This document shows, piece after piece, positions 18,432-27,314 of a stretch of 64,000 nt of DNA. The translations under genes and the position numbers were made by a program. Under the pieces are notes generated by a model. It searched no databases. It saw only the letters and a program-made list of their open reading frames with translations, and was not told the origin of the DNA. Source of the DNA: CAILZL01 sp963748005 (GTDB lineage Bacteria > Pseudomonadota > Gammaproteobacteria > Steroidobacterales > Steroidobacteraceae); NCBI GenBank assembly GCA_963748005.1, contig CAVVHH010000003.1, forward strand, positions 682,001 to 746,000, written 5' to 3'. Each line of letters begins with the position of its first letter. Position 1 is the stretch's first letter.

Positions 18432-18873
18432 GAAACCAGTTCCTGTTCATTCGTGGGTAGAGGCCGTTGCGCAGTTTCCCTGATGTAACTTACTTTTTTC
18501 TTATTCAATCAAGAGAAAAAGGAAGATCGGTGGGCGCGACAGGTATCTAACCTGTGCCCCGTACATCAAGTTGAGGACGGGGATACACAAGGACTGGCGC
18601 GTTCTCAAGGGTGCGAGAGGGTACCGGAGCGATCATCAGATATCAATGGCTTAGCTACTGCTGTACAGGAAGCAGGCAGGAAAGATCGACGCGTCCTCAG
18701 TACTACCTTCGTGCCAGCGCACTCGCTGCTTGCATCCCAACGCTGCCTGCGACGCCTCAGCTCCTGAACCTCGCTGTTGCCAAGCCTGACGGCGGCAACT
18801 CCGCATTTGAATGTGAGGCAAAGGAGTACAGAATCACGCTTACACTGATTTGCGCCCTGCCGAGGAGTGCCCG
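18432..18873. other. 442 bp gene-free stretch upstream of thrS
   Basis: This divergent intergenic region holds the presumed thrS promoter, a tRNA-Val 3' fragment (separate entry), a CCCCGT/ACGGGG hairpin next to it (18557-18582), and the promoter of the lipoprotein gene. The open frames here are short and show no family features. Confidence 0.5.
18529..18570 (-). repeat. Degenerate 3' fragment of tRNA-Val, possible attachment site
   Basis: The 28 bases 18529-18556 match the 3' acceptor strand and T arm of the intact tRNA-Val (35849-35876) at 26 of 28 positions, in the same orientation. Weaker similarity reaches the anticodon arm near 18570. The T stem ACAGG/CCTGT is intact but the T loop carries two changes, and the 5' half of the tRNA is absent. 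Because the 3' end of tRNA-Val faces this site, the pair forms direct repeats of the kind left by integration at a tRNA 3' end. Confidence 0.65.
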
Positions 18874-20406
18874 ATGTTCAGGTCCCCAAAAGAAGTTTCC
18901 ATCCTTAGCTCCAGCCTGCTCGCTATTACCGCGGCCGCACTCCTGGCGCTTGCAGCGTGCGGCGGCGGCAGTGACAGCACCATGTCCGGCATGTCGGGAG
19001 CTTCTAACAGCTCGACCACCACAATGCCCCTCGCGGCCACGCCTGCAACCGGCAAGGTTGCCCTCCTGCTCACAGACGGACCAACAGATGTTTTCTGTCA
19101 GATCCTGGCTACTGTCGAACGTGTCGACCTGCTCGGCGGGCCAGCTGCGCCGATCAACGTATTCACGGGTCCAGTGACAGTTGACCTGCTCAAGCTGCGC
19201 AATTACACAGATGTCTTCGCCATCAACGCCGAGGTGCCGATCGGCACCTACTCGGTCGTGCGCTTGACGCTCTCCGACCTTGCGCTGGTGCAGTGCGATG
19301 CGGCTGGCAATCCCGAGCCTGTATCGGGCTGGGAGCATCCGCATCTGCCGGGCAATGGCAAGCTCGACCTGAACCCACGCAGCACGTTCCAGGTGATCGG
19401 CGGTGAGACCGTGATGATCAAGCTCGACATGGACATGACGAAGTCGCTGTTCGTCCACCAGACGGGCAATGGCAAGTGGCAGTTTCGCCCGGTTGTCTTC
19501 TGCGACGTGATCAAGGCCAACCAGGACAAACTGGTACGCGTATTCGGCGCAGCAACCGGCATCAACGGCACGCAGTTTGAGATCTGCCCGCTGCGACCTG
19601 CCGCGTCGATGGATGGCGGCAGCTCGGTGCCCAGTACCGAGTGCCTGGATGTCTTCACCGACGGCTATACGGGCATCTTCGACCAGACCGGAAAACCGGC
19701 GGCTATTAGTACCATCAAGAGCGGCGATCTTCTGACGGCCATTGGCTTTGTCAGCCTGTATGACGACGCCGATGCCGACACCCGCATGGACGATCTTCGG
19801 CTGGACGCGACCGTCGTCGAACTCGGTGACCGGGGCACGTTCAAACGGCTGCTGGGCCGAGTGGTTTCCGCACCAGGCAACAACAATCTGTTTGTGTTCG
19901 ACGCAACGCCCTTCGACAGCTCAGCCAATGCGATCGACGTGCGGCTGCAGGCCGGCACGCGCATCTTCGCGATTGGCAGTACAGTGGAACTCACCTCGGC
20001 AGCGCTGCAGCCCGGCACGACAGGTCAAGTGGACGGAGTATTCACCGATCCGGTAAGGAACATTGATCCGCTCAACTCGTCGCTGATCGTGTTGGAGCAG
20101 AACACGACTCCCGCGGTCACGTTGCTGGACGCCGTGATCCAGAGCCCGATCCCGGCTGACAGCGACGCGGTGCCCGCCACGCGTCGCTTCACGGTCAACA
20201 CTGCAACCCTGACCGGCAAGTGCGTCAAGACCGATGCCGGCACGCGCTACCTGTTCATCAAGGAGACGGCCAACACCAGCGAGACGCAGGAAATCACATT
20301 CGCTGACCTCGCGGCTGGCAACACTGTGGACGTATTTGGTACCAACGATGTGACCGAGGCGGGATGTGTGCTGGCAGACACCATCCAGAAGTACTCAACT
20401 CTGTAA
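18874..20406 (+). CDS. DUF4382-type lipoprotein
   Basis: A 510-residue lipoprotein. The start is the ATG at 18874, preceded by GAGGAG; residues 1-28 are a lipoprotein signal peptide ending LLALAAC with lipidated C29, followed by a Gly/Ser/Met-rich linker. Residues 45-190 resemble DUF4382 (GKVALLLTDGPTD, VDLLKLRN, VPIGTYSVVRLTLSDLAL), a beta-sandwich found in exported proteins. The remainder looks like repeated beta-rich DUF5666-like segments (FGAATGINGTQFEI, LGRVVSAPGNNNLFVFD), though this is a weaker call. Function is unknown. First gene of the accessory block. Confidence 0.75.
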   Translation: MFRSPKEVSILSSSLLAITAAALLALAACGGGSDSTMSGMSGASNSSTTTMPLAATPATGKVALLLTDGPTDVFCQILATVERVDLLGGPAAPINVFTGPVTVDLLKLRNYTDVFAINAEVPIGTYSVVRLTLSDLALVQCDAAGNPEPVSGWEHPHLPGNGKLDLNPRSTFQVIGGETVMIKLDMDMTKSLFVHQTGNGKWQFRPVVFCDVIKANQDKLVRVFGAATGINGTQFEICPLRPAASMDGGSSVPSTECLDVFTDGYTGIFDQTGKPAAISTIKSGDLLTAIGFVSLYDDADADTRMDDLRLDATVVELGDRGTFKRLLGRVVSAPGNNNLFVFDATPFDSSANAIDVRLQAGTRIFAIGSTVELTSAALQPGTTGQVDGVFTDPVRNIDPLNSSLIVLEQNTTPAVTLLDAVIQSPIPADSDAVPATRRFTVNTATLTGKCVKTDAGTRYLFIKETANTSETQEITFADLAAGNTVDVFGTNDVTEAGCVLADTIQKYSTL

Positions 20407-20481
20407 TCGTCGAACGGCAGCTTCGACAGGAGAAGGGTCCGCGTGGGCCACTTTCGTCAACTGGTGTCGGGCTCACACAGT

Positions 20482-21027
20482 TTATGGTTGCTTTTCGAAT
20501 ACCTGCACATTCTGGAATTCCGGAGTTTCCGGGTTCCAGCTGGTGGCAACGAAGGTTTTTCCATCCTTCGACACGGAATAGATGTTGTATTCGACGTTCT
20601 CACCCCGGATCTGAAACACGCGCGCCAGCACGTTCGAATTCACTTGTGTGAAGGCGTAACTTTGTTCCTTCGGGTCGCCTGGCGCACTTAGGCAAGATTC
20701 TTTCAATGCGCACAGGTGTTGCTTACCGTCAGGCATCACCGAGAGGATCTTCGATGGAGTGGGCGCCGGATACTCCGCGTATATATCCATTCGCAAACCC
20801 AGTCCTTCCGGCGTGAACACCCAGGTGAAGCTGTTCGAGCGACGGGTCTGCGCACCGCTCGGACCGGCTCGTCCCATTCTTGACCTTTCAAGATTGATCT
20901 TCCATGTGCCCACGAATGCGTCCAGTCCGCTTGTGGTTTGAGCGACTGCCGTGGGCTCAAGCGCGCCAAGGCCCAGTCCGAAAACCACAGCGACAGCAGT
21001 GCAGCGAATTTGCCTGGTTAGCAACAC
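20482..21027 (-). CDS. Small secreted protein, GxWxxN family (member 1)
   Basis: A 181-residue protein with a signal peptide (cleavage near AVAQ-TT, residue 30). The mature part begins with FVGTWKINLERSRMG and ends with VSKDGKTFVATSWNPETPEFQNVQVFEK. It is a clear paralogue of the product at 22965-23504 (shared signal peptide pattern, FTWVFTPEG.GLRMD, DPKEQSYAF) and more distantly of that at 61450-61926. The opening motif is lipocalin-like, but I recognise no named family. Function is unknown; two cysteines in ALKESCL and LCA could form a disulfide. Confidence 0.7.
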   Translation of the reverse strand: MLLTRQIRCTAVAVVFGLGLGALEPTAVAQTTSGLDAFVGTWKINLERSRMGRAGPSGAQTRRSNSFTWVFTPEGLGLRMDIYAEYPAPTPSKILSVMPDGKQHLCALKESCLSAPGDPKEQSYAFTQVNSNVLARVFQIRGENVEYNIYSVSKDGKTFVATSWNPETPEFQNVQVFEKQP

Positions 21028-21233
21028 GGGATCTCCAGTTTCTTGGCCATGGTTTCTTCAATCAGTAATCAATCCTTTGCCCATCTTACGTCAAAGTCAT
21101 TGCTCCAGGACCAGGCCGCGATTGTTGACCCACCTGCTACCCGGTGCTAGGTTGCACACGCTTACTGCCACCCCGTGCCATGGTCGTCTAACCGACTTGG
21201 TCCAGAAGAATTCAAGTTCACGAGGAGTTGGTG

Positions 21234-22937
21234 ATGAAGGCGTTCGCGACGGCATTTGCATTCTCGTTGGCCACGCTCATGGTCACCATCTATCCATCAA
21301 TCTCCGCCCTTGCCGCGCAGAGTGTGGCACCACCTGCGCTCGTCGGTCAGGTTACCTCTGTCGAGGAAGGTGCGATGGAGGGCGTGCTCGTGACGGTGAA
21401 GAAGGCCAGCGCGACCATCGCCACGACGGTAGTGACCGATAAGAGCGGGCACTACGCATTTCCGCGAGCGCGCCTTGAACCGGGCAAGTACGCGATCACC
21501 ATGCGCGCCGGCGGTTACGATCTGGCATCGCCTGCAACCGCTACCGTCGTCGCCGGCCGGACCGTCACCGTTGATCTGAAACTGCAGAAAACCAGAAACC
21601 TGAGCGCTCAACTCACCAACGCCGAATGGCTGGCGAGCTTCCCGGGCAACGAGGCACAGAAGGCCGACATCCGCGGCTGCGCGCATTGCCATTCACTGGA
21701 AAAAATCACGTCGTCCAGCCACCATGCAAATGAGTTCATTGCGGTCATCGAGCGCATGTCGGGCTATCCCCCGCTGGCGTTTCCGTTGATGCCGCAGCGC
21801 ACACCGTCGCCGCGCGTCGGCGCTGGCGAGATTCCGCGTGAGCAACAGCTGAAGATCTGGCGACGTCAGGCCGAGTATCTGGCAACGCTGAATCACAGCA
21901 CGGGCCCTGAACTTCGCTATACCTTGAAGACGGCGCCGCGGCCGACCGGCGCTGCCACTCGCGTCATCTACACTACTTACGATCTCCCTCAGGCCACGCG
22001 GCAGCCACACGACGTGATCGTGGATTCTCAGGGCTTGGTCTGGTACGCCAGCTTTGGTGAGCAGATTCTCGGCAGGATGGATGCGCGCACGGGCAAGGTC
22101 ACCGAGTATCAGATTCCACTCCTCAAGCCTGATGCTCCCACCGGCATTCTAGCCATGCGCTTCGACCGTGACGAGAACCCGTGGCTCGCCATGCAGTTTC
22201 AGGGCGGCATCGCCAGGTTCGACCGCAAGACCGAAAAATTCCGGACGTGGAGCCTGCCGCCTGAATTCAACGGTCCTCACGTGCAGGTAAATCAGGTGAG
22301 CCCCGAGCGGTCATACGTCGACGGCAAGGTCTGGCTGCAGGACGCCGGTACCTACACCGTGCTGCGTCTCGATATTGCCACCGGCAAATTCGAGCAGTTC
22401 TCGCCATACAAGATCCCGCGCCCGAATCTCTACGACGTCATTCCTGACTCACAGAACAACGGCTACTTTCTCACCATGGGAGCGGAGGAAGTTGGGCGGA
22501 TCGATGCCAGGACCGGTGCGATGGAGATCTTCAAGACGCCCACCAGGAACTCGGGACCGCGGCGCGGCATGATGGACAACCAGGATCGCCTCTGGTTCGG
22601 CGAGAATCACTCGGACAAAGTCGGGATGTTCGATACCAAGACGCGAACCTTCAAGGAATGGACACCGACTCCCGGCGCCTGGCCCTACGACGTCACGCTC
22701 GATCGCAATGGTGAGGCGTGGTCGGGCGGTGAGTACAACGATCGGATTCTGCGCCTCGACCCGCGGAGTGGTACTTTCATCGAATATCTGCTGCCCGGGC
22801 ACACCAATGTGCGGCGCGTGTGGGTGGACAACAAGACGACGCCGGTGACCTTCTGGGTCGGTAGCAATCATGCGGCATCGATTGTGAAACTGGAGCCGCT
22901 TGACGATCAAGCGGCCGAAGCAACCGCCGCGCGCTGA
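21234..22937 (+). CDS. Exported cytochrome c / Vgb-like beta-propeller fusion
   Basis: A 567-residue exported protein. The start is the ATG at 21234 after GAGGAG. Parts in order: signal peptide (1-28), a carboxypeptidase-regulatory-like Ig domain (about 35-118, LVGQVTSVEEGAMEGVLVTV...GHYAFPRARLEPGKY), a short heme region with one CXXCH (CAHCH, 149-153), then a virginiamycin B lyase-type beta-propeller with repeated blade motifs (PHDVIVDSQGLVWYAS, GRMDARTGKVTEY, WPYDVTLDRNGEAW). Covalent heme and periplasmic location are inferred from the motif and signal. Streptogramin lyase activity is not implied; many Vgb-like propellers have other or unknown roles. The nearest other heme protein is the diheme cytochrome at 24883. 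Confidence 0.78.
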   Translation: MKAFATAFAFSLATLMVTIYPSISALAAQSVAPPALVGQVTSVEEGAMEGVLVTVKKASATIATTVVTDKSGHYAFPRARLEPGKYAITMRAGGYDLASPATATVVAGRTVTVDLKLQKTRNLSAQLTNAEWLASFPGNEAQKADIRGCAHCHSLEKITSSSHHANEFIAVIERMSGYPPLAFPLMPQRTPSPRVGAGEIPREQQLKIWRRQAEYLATLNHSTGPELRYTLKTAPRPTGAATRVIYTTYDLPQATRQPHDVIVDSQGLVWYASFGEQILGRMDARTGKVTEYQIPLLKPDAPTGILAMRFDRDENPWLAMQFQGGIARFDRKTEKFRTWSLPPEFNGPHVQVNQVSPERSYVDGKVWLQDAGTYTVLRLDIATGKFEQFSPYKIPRPNLYDVIPDSQNNGYFLTMGAEEVGRIDARTGAMEIFKTPTRNSGPRRGMMDNQDRLWFGENHSDKVGMFDTKTRTFKEWTPTPGAWPYDVTLDRNGEAWSGGEYNDRILRLDPRSGTFIEYLLPGHTNVRRVWVDNKTTPVTFWVGSNHAASIVKLEPLDDQAAEATAAR

Positions 22938-22964
22938 AGCAGGCGGCGGCACCCGGCGTCAGAG

Positions 22965-23504
22965 CTATTGCTTGTCAAACACCTGAATGTTCTGCCATTG
23001 CGGTGTGTTCGGACTCCAGCTGATGATGGTCAACGTCTTGCCATCATGCGATACCGCGTAGGTGGAATATTCTTCGACCTCGCCCTTGGTATAAAAGAGG
23101 CGGGCCAGCATATGGGAATCCATCTGCCAATAAGCGTAGGTTTGCGCTTTGGGATCACCGCCCGTGGTCAGGCAGGTCTTGCTTTCGCAGGGGCGTGCCT
23201 TGGCATCAGTGATGACCGTCATGGTACGGGTGGGCTCAGGCTGCGGATACTCGTTGTAAACATCCATGCGCAGACCTTTACCTTCCGGCGTAAAGATCCA
23301 CGTAAAGGTTGGCGAACGCGTGAGGTTCTTGCCATTCGGCCCCATTCGCCCCATCTTGGTGTTTGCGATGTTTACCTGCCATCTGCCCGCGAATGCGCTC
23401 AAATCGTTCTTGGTTTGAGCGATTGCAGTAGACACCGACGCACCCAGGCCGAGCCCGAAGGCTACAGCGAGCGCCGCGTAACGAATTTGCTTGCTTAAAA
23501 ACAT
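22965..23504 (-). CDS. Small secreted protein, GxWxxN family (member 2)
   Basis: A 179-residue protein with a signal peptide (MFLSKQIRYAALAVAFGLGLG, cleavage after residue 29, AIAQ-TK). Mature start FAGRWQVNIANTKMG and end VSHDGKTLTIISWSPNTPQWQNIQVFDKQ match member 1 (20482-21027) through most of their length, pointing to duplication within the island. A cysteine pair is placed as in member 1. Function is unknown. It is convergent with the propeller gene, 27 bp away. Confidence 0.7.
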   Translation of the reverse strand: MFLSKQIRYAALAVAFGLGLGASVSTAIAQTKNDLSAFAGRWQVNIANTKMGRMGPNGKNLTRSPTFTWIFTPEGKGLRMDVYNEYPQPEPTRTMTVITDAKARPCESKTCLTTGGDPKAQTYAYWQMDSHMLARLFYTKGEVEEYSTYAVSHDGKTLTIISWSPNTPQWQNIQVFDKQ

Positions 23505-23611
23505 GGAATCCTCCGCTTTTTCTGGCCCGATTCCGTTACGGTAATCGGGTGTATTTCGAAATCTTTCATATCGGCTGAATTCGTGCCGACCGAACTCATC
23601 TTTGTATGTTC

Positions 23612-24628
23612 TCAGGGCTGTGCCTTTTTCAATCGGTCATGGGCCTCGATTGCAAACACCGCTTCGATTGTCGCAGCGTAGTATCTGAGCACGGCATCCT
23701 TACCCACAACCCAGGGACTCGTCTTGCTCGCCTTGCCTTCGTTGACCAGCCTGGCCTTGTCCCATGCGTCGTCGAGGAAGGGATGGCTGGAAACTACTAC
23801 GTCGGCGCCGGCTGCAACACTGGCCTTGCCGAACTTCACCAGCGATTCTCGCAGGATCTGTCCACCCTTGGACAGATCCTTGACCCCGACCAGTCCGGTG
23901 CCGCCCACGAAGGAGATAACATGCGGCTGGCCATGATCGGTGACAGGAATGATCGTGGAAACGGTGCCGGGCGTATGGCCGGGTGTGAGGTGGAAGCTGA
24001 TGGTTGTGCCGCCCAAGGTGAGCTGCTGGCCATCAGTGATGGAGACGTCGCGGTTCGGCGGTGCAGCGCGGAGAGTGCCAGCCGCCGCATCCTTGAGTAC
24101 GCTGTCCCAGTCGATGCCGCTCATCAGCACCTTGGCCTTGTATTTTTCCTGCAGGTACTTCGCGCCACCGAAGTGGTCAGCATGGCCATGGGTTAGCACG
24201 ACGTATTTGATCCTGGCGGGATCGAGTCCGACGCGGCGCAAGCCGCCTTCAATGTATTGGGCAGCTTCCTCCGCATTGTTCAGCGTGTCGAAGAGGATGA
24301 TGCCGTCGCTGGTGCTGAGCGCCCAGGCCGACACCGTGTTGATACCGAGGTAGTAGAACTGATCAAAGGCCTTGACCGCTGGCTGCGAGGTCAATTTGCG
24401 AGCGGCCGGCATGGGCGGCTCGAAAGTCTTGTCATCGATCAGGTTCAGCTTTTCCGGCAGGTTTCCCCGACTGACATCGCCCTTCAGGATGAGATATGCC
24501 AGATCGATGTGGCTCTGCACCGCTTCGGGCAAGCCTGTCTGGGGCGCATCGTAAGGCTCAGCCCTGGCCAACACTGGCAGGCAAAGAATTGCTGCGGTAA
24601 TCAGCAGGCCATTGTTAATCTTGCGCAC
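23612..24628 (-). CDS. Exported subclass B3-type metallo-beta-lactamase-fold protein
   Basis: A 338-residue protein with a signal peptide (VRKINNGLLITAAILCLPVLARA). The start is the GTG at 24628 behind GGGGGAAGAG; the longer frame upstream looks non-coding. Zinc motifs are HGHADH (147-152), H218 in LTPGHTPG and H282 in SSHPFLDD, the B3 arrangement. The IILFDTLNN lead strand is present. Many such proteins hydrolyse lactones or other esters rather than beta-lactams, so resistance should not be assumed. A relative with the same motifs lies at 59701-60720. Divergent from the diheme cytochrome gene. Confidence 0.82.
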   Translation of the reverse strand: MRKINNGLLITAAILCLPVLARAEPYDAPQTGLPEAVQSHIDLAYLILKGDVSRGNLPEKLNLIDDKTFEPPMPAARKLTSQPAVKAFDQFYYLGINTVSAWALSTSDGIILFDTLNNAEEAAQYIEGGLRRVGLDPARIKYVVLTHGHADHFGGAKYLQEKYKAKVLMSGIDWDSVLKDAAAGTLRAAPPNRDVSITDGQQLTLGGTTISFHLTPGHTPGTVSTIIPVTDHGQPHVISFVGGTGLVGVKDLSKGGQILRESLVKFGKASVAAGADVVVSSHPFLDDAWDKARLVNEGKASKTSPWVVGKDAVLRYYAATIEAVFAIEAHDRLKKAQP

Positions 24629-24882
24629 GATCTCTTCCCCCACGACACAGTACTCGGTGCGCGAATTTCGGCCCCGGCGTTCATTGTCAAATAGCGACGC
24701 ATTTTCGCGATGTGTTGATGCAGGCTCAACGCACTCATGGAGAATACAGGCCCGTTGTTCTTCCGGGCAAGGACGAACTTTCGCCATATGGTCATCAACC
24801 TGGTCGCAGCCACTTGAACACCGATATTCGCCTGTCTACAGTAGATGGTTCTACAAGCCTGACAAACAGCCGCAAGGGGAAA

Positions 24883-25842
24883 ATGATGACTCACTGGAAA
24901 CTTTTGGCGGGAGCCGGCTCTTTGGCATTGATCGTTGCCGTCGCAGTCGCGCAAGACAAGGCACCCGCCAAGCCGACCGCAACGGAGCCCGTTCCCAAGT
25001 GGGCCTTCCCCGGACCGCTGAACAAGAGTGTGCCGGGCAGCAAGGCAGCCTACAGCGATGTCCAGATGTTCGATCGCACCACTGCGGTCGACTGGTTTTC
25101 GGACAAGCACCCCCCGATGCCTGCTGCAGTCAAGGGACGCCTGCAATTGTACGCCTGCGGCTATTGCCATCTTCCGGAGGGCGCGGGTCGTCCGGAGAAT
25201 GCAGCATTGGCCGGCATGCCTTACGAATATCTCAGGCAGCAGGTCGACGACATGCAGTCGGGTGCCCGTATCGTGCCCGATCCCAGCTTCGGCCCGGGCG
25301 TGAACATGATGCTGACCATCAAGCACCCGCAGCTCACCAAGAACGAAGCCTATGAAGCGGTGAAGTACTACTCTGGATTGAAGTACATCAAACACACCAA
25401 AATCGTCGAGACGACCGAGATTCCACACGTCACGACCAATTCCTTCGTCTATGTGTTCGATCAGACCGGCAAGCGTGAGCCGCTCGGCGAGCGCATCGTC
25501 GAAGGCCCTGATGATTTCGTACGCTTCGAGATGCGGGATCCCAACGTAAGTTTCACGGCCTATGTACCGGTGGGCTCGATCGCTCGTGGCGCTAATCTCT
25601 CCAAGGCGGGCGGCAATCCAGCGTTGAGCTGCGAGACCTGCCATGGTGTTGGACTCAAGGGCACCGCCATCGGTCCCCCGATTGCTGGCCGTCCGCTGAC
25701 GCCCACCTTCCGTCAGCTGTATGCCTTCAAGACCGGCACGCGGAATGGTCCGGGGGCTGCGTTCATGAAGCCGGTGGTGGCGGGCATGTCGTACAAGGAC
25801 ATGATGGATCTCGCCGCCTACGTGGGCTCGCTCGAGCCGTAG
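24883..25842 (+). CDS. Exported diheme cytochrome c
   Basis: A 319-residue periplasmic protein with signal peptide 1-23 (cleavage AVAQ-DK). Two heme-binding motifs are present: CGYCH at 92-96 and CETCH at 250-254. Candidate axial methionines include M113 (AGMPYEYL) and the C-terminal VVAGMSYKDMMDLAAYV, typical of class I cytochrome c domains. Two ATGs (24883, 24886) follow AAGGGGA; the second has the better spacing. A role as electron acceptor for an exported dehydrogenase or oxidase is inference. It is followed by the DUF6152 gene on the same strand. Confidence 0.82.
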   Translation: MMTHWKLLAGAGSLALIVAVAVAQDKAPAKPTATEPVPKWAFPGPLNKSVPGSKAAYSDVQMFDRTTAVDWFSDKHPPMPAAVKGRLQLYACGYCHLPEGAGRPENAALAGMPYEYLRQQVDDMQSGARIVPDPSFGPGVNMMLTIKHPQLTKNEAYEAVKYYSGLKYIKHTKIVETTEIPHVTTNSFVYVFDQTGKREPLGERIVEGPDDFVRFEMRDPNVSFTAYVPVGSIARGANLSKAGGNPALSCETCHGVGLKGTAIGPPIAGRPLTPTFRQLYAFKTGTRNGPGAAFMKPVVAGMSYKDMMDLAAYVGSLEP

Positions 25843-25996
25843 GGGTCCGGATTCCGGCCTGTCAATATCGGCATTGCGGATGGCGCGCATCAGTAGGAAG
25901 CGCGCCATCACCAGGACTTGCCGTCACGATCTCACCAAGGCGTCTTGCCCCGCTGTTGCAGCATGGTAAAGTCATATTTCATTGAGGGGGAGCAAC

Positions 25997-26392
25997 ATGT
26001 ATCTCAAGCCACTGGTCACATTCGCAGCCATCATCTCCATTTTTTCTTCGTCGGCCCTGCTTGCCCATCACTCCAACGCGATGTACGAGCGTGACAAGGT
26101 TATTGAACTCACGGGTACGGTGCGGGAGTTCCAATGGACGAATCCGCACACCTTCATCGAGTTGGTGGTAGAGGGTGCAAGCGGGCCGCAGAATTACAGC
26201 ATTGAAGGCCCTACTCCGGGAGTTCTCCGGGCTAACGGCTGGAAATTCAATTCCCTGAAGCCCGGCGACAAGGTGGTCGTGCAAGCCCATCCCCTCAAGT
26301 CCGGTCAACTGGGCGGCGGGTTGATCACCGTTTCCAAGGATGGTGTCACCCTCAAGGCGGGCGGTACTACCAACTACGAGAGCGGCAAATGA
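25997..26392 (+). CDS. DUF6152 family exported protein
   Basis: A 131-residue protein with signal peptide (about 1-23, cleavage LLA-HH) and the DUF6152 signature: AHHSNAMYERDKVIELTGTV, then WTNPHTFIEL and a C-terminal GLITVSKDG. The double histidine at the mature N-terminus is conserved in the family and could bind metal; that is speculative. The start ATG at 25997 follows GAGGGGG. The stop overlaps the next start (ATGA), so it is coupled to the downstream gene. Confidence 0.75.
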   Translation: MYLKPLVTFAAIISIFSSSALLAHHSNAMYERDKVIELTGTVREFQWTNPHTFIELVVEGASGPQNYSIEGPTPGVLRANGWKFNSLKPGDKVVVQAHPLKSGQLGGGLITVSKDGVTLKAGGTTNYESGK

Positions 26393-27228
26393 GCTGCCTG
26401 GCCATTTTTATGCGGGCATTTGTTAGCGGCCGTGCACTGCTTCCCGTGATTGGTGCGGTCGCTGTCACGACTCTCAATCCAGCCCTGTGCGTCGCCCAGC
26501 CGGCAGAGTATCTGAAGGGTGCTCCTACCTGGCAGCAGAGCACCAAGGGCATCAGCGGGCTATGGGACATGCAGGGCTATCTCAGTAGCTCAGTGGTCCC
26601 GGCGCGCGGACGCGCTGTGAAGACGATCGACGGGCAACCGCCTCCGATGCTGCCATGGGCGGCTGAACTCCTGGAGAAGCGACTCGTTGACGCCGAACAT
26701 GACAAAGCTTTCGCGAACACGGCATCGCTGTGTCTGCCGCAAGGCGTGCCTTACATGATCTCCGCTGCGGTCGGCGGCCCGCTGCAGATCCTGGAAACAC
26801 CCGGCCAGGTTACTTTCATTTCAGACGCCTACAATGAGATGTGGTTTGTTTATCTGAACCAGGAGCACCCACCCAAGGATGAAGTGGAGCCGAACTACCA
26901 CGGTGACTCGGTTGGTCATTGGGAGGGCGATACACTGGTCATCGATACCATCGGCTTGACCACAAAAACCACGCTCGACCAGGTCGGTACGCCGCATAGC
27001 GAAGATCTGCACGTCATTACGCGGGTACGGCGCACCGACGCGAAGACTCTGGAGTTCCTGATCACCATTGATGATCCCAAGACCTTCAGCAAGACCTGGA
27101 GCAAGAAGCAGATCTACAAGAAAGCTGGTGACAAAGCGCGCATTTCCGAAGTGGTGTGCGAAAACCAGCGCAATGGCATTGATCCCGCCACGGGTCATCA
27201 GTCGCTGGAATTCAAACCCGCACAATAA
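26389..27228 (+). CDS. Exported protein of unknown function, coupled to DUF6152 gene
   Basis: A 279-residue protein. A hydrophobic signal region spans about residues 8-36 (cleavage near CVAQ-PA); an ATG at residue 8 (MRAFVSGRALL) could be the true start, but the ATGA overlap favours 26389. Motifs visible are SGLWDMQGYL, LCLPQGVPYMI, IWxxE-like NEMWFVYLNQEHP, and HGDSVGHWEGDTLVIDTIGL. That last pattern (GDSxGxWEGDTLVVDTxG) is common in exported soil-bacterial proteins of unknown function. No catalytic residues are assigned. The following gene starts at its stop codon. Confidence 0.65.
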   Translation: MSCLAIFMRAFVSGRALLPVIGAVAVTTLNPALCVAQPAEYLKGAPTWQQSTKGISGLWDMQGYLSSSVVPARGRAVKTIDGQPPPMLPWAAELLEKRLVDAEHDKAFANTASLCLPQGVPYMISAAVGGPLQILETPGQVTFISDAYNEMWFVYLNQEHPPKDEVEPNYHGDSVGHWEGDTLVIDTIGLTTKTTLDQVGTPHSEDLHVITRVRRTDAKTLEFLITIDDPKTFSKTWSKKQIYKKAGDKARISEVVCENQRNGIDPATGHQSLEFKPAQ

Positions 27229-27314
27229 TGTTTCCGACCAAGCCGCAGCCGAAATGGCTGCGGCTTGCTGTTCTTGACCAATATTTCAGTCGCGCCCCTA
27301 GCTTCGGGAACTGT

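Noticed and set aside
18529..18582. thrS riboswitch or tRNA-mimic operator
   Set aside because: The resemblance is to tRNA-Val and not tRNA-Thr, and the segment lies about 100 bp upstream of the start without a Thr anticodon-like loop; an attachment-site remnant fits better.
18529..18600. Complete second tRNA-Val gene near thrS
   Set aside because: Only the 3' acceptor and T arm are recognisable; no matching 5' acceptor strand or D arm is found.
23612..24628. Calling the B3-type protein a beta-lactam resistance gene
   Set aside because: The zinc motifs fit, but many exported proteins with this fold hydrolyse other esters or lactones; the sequence alone does not show activity.
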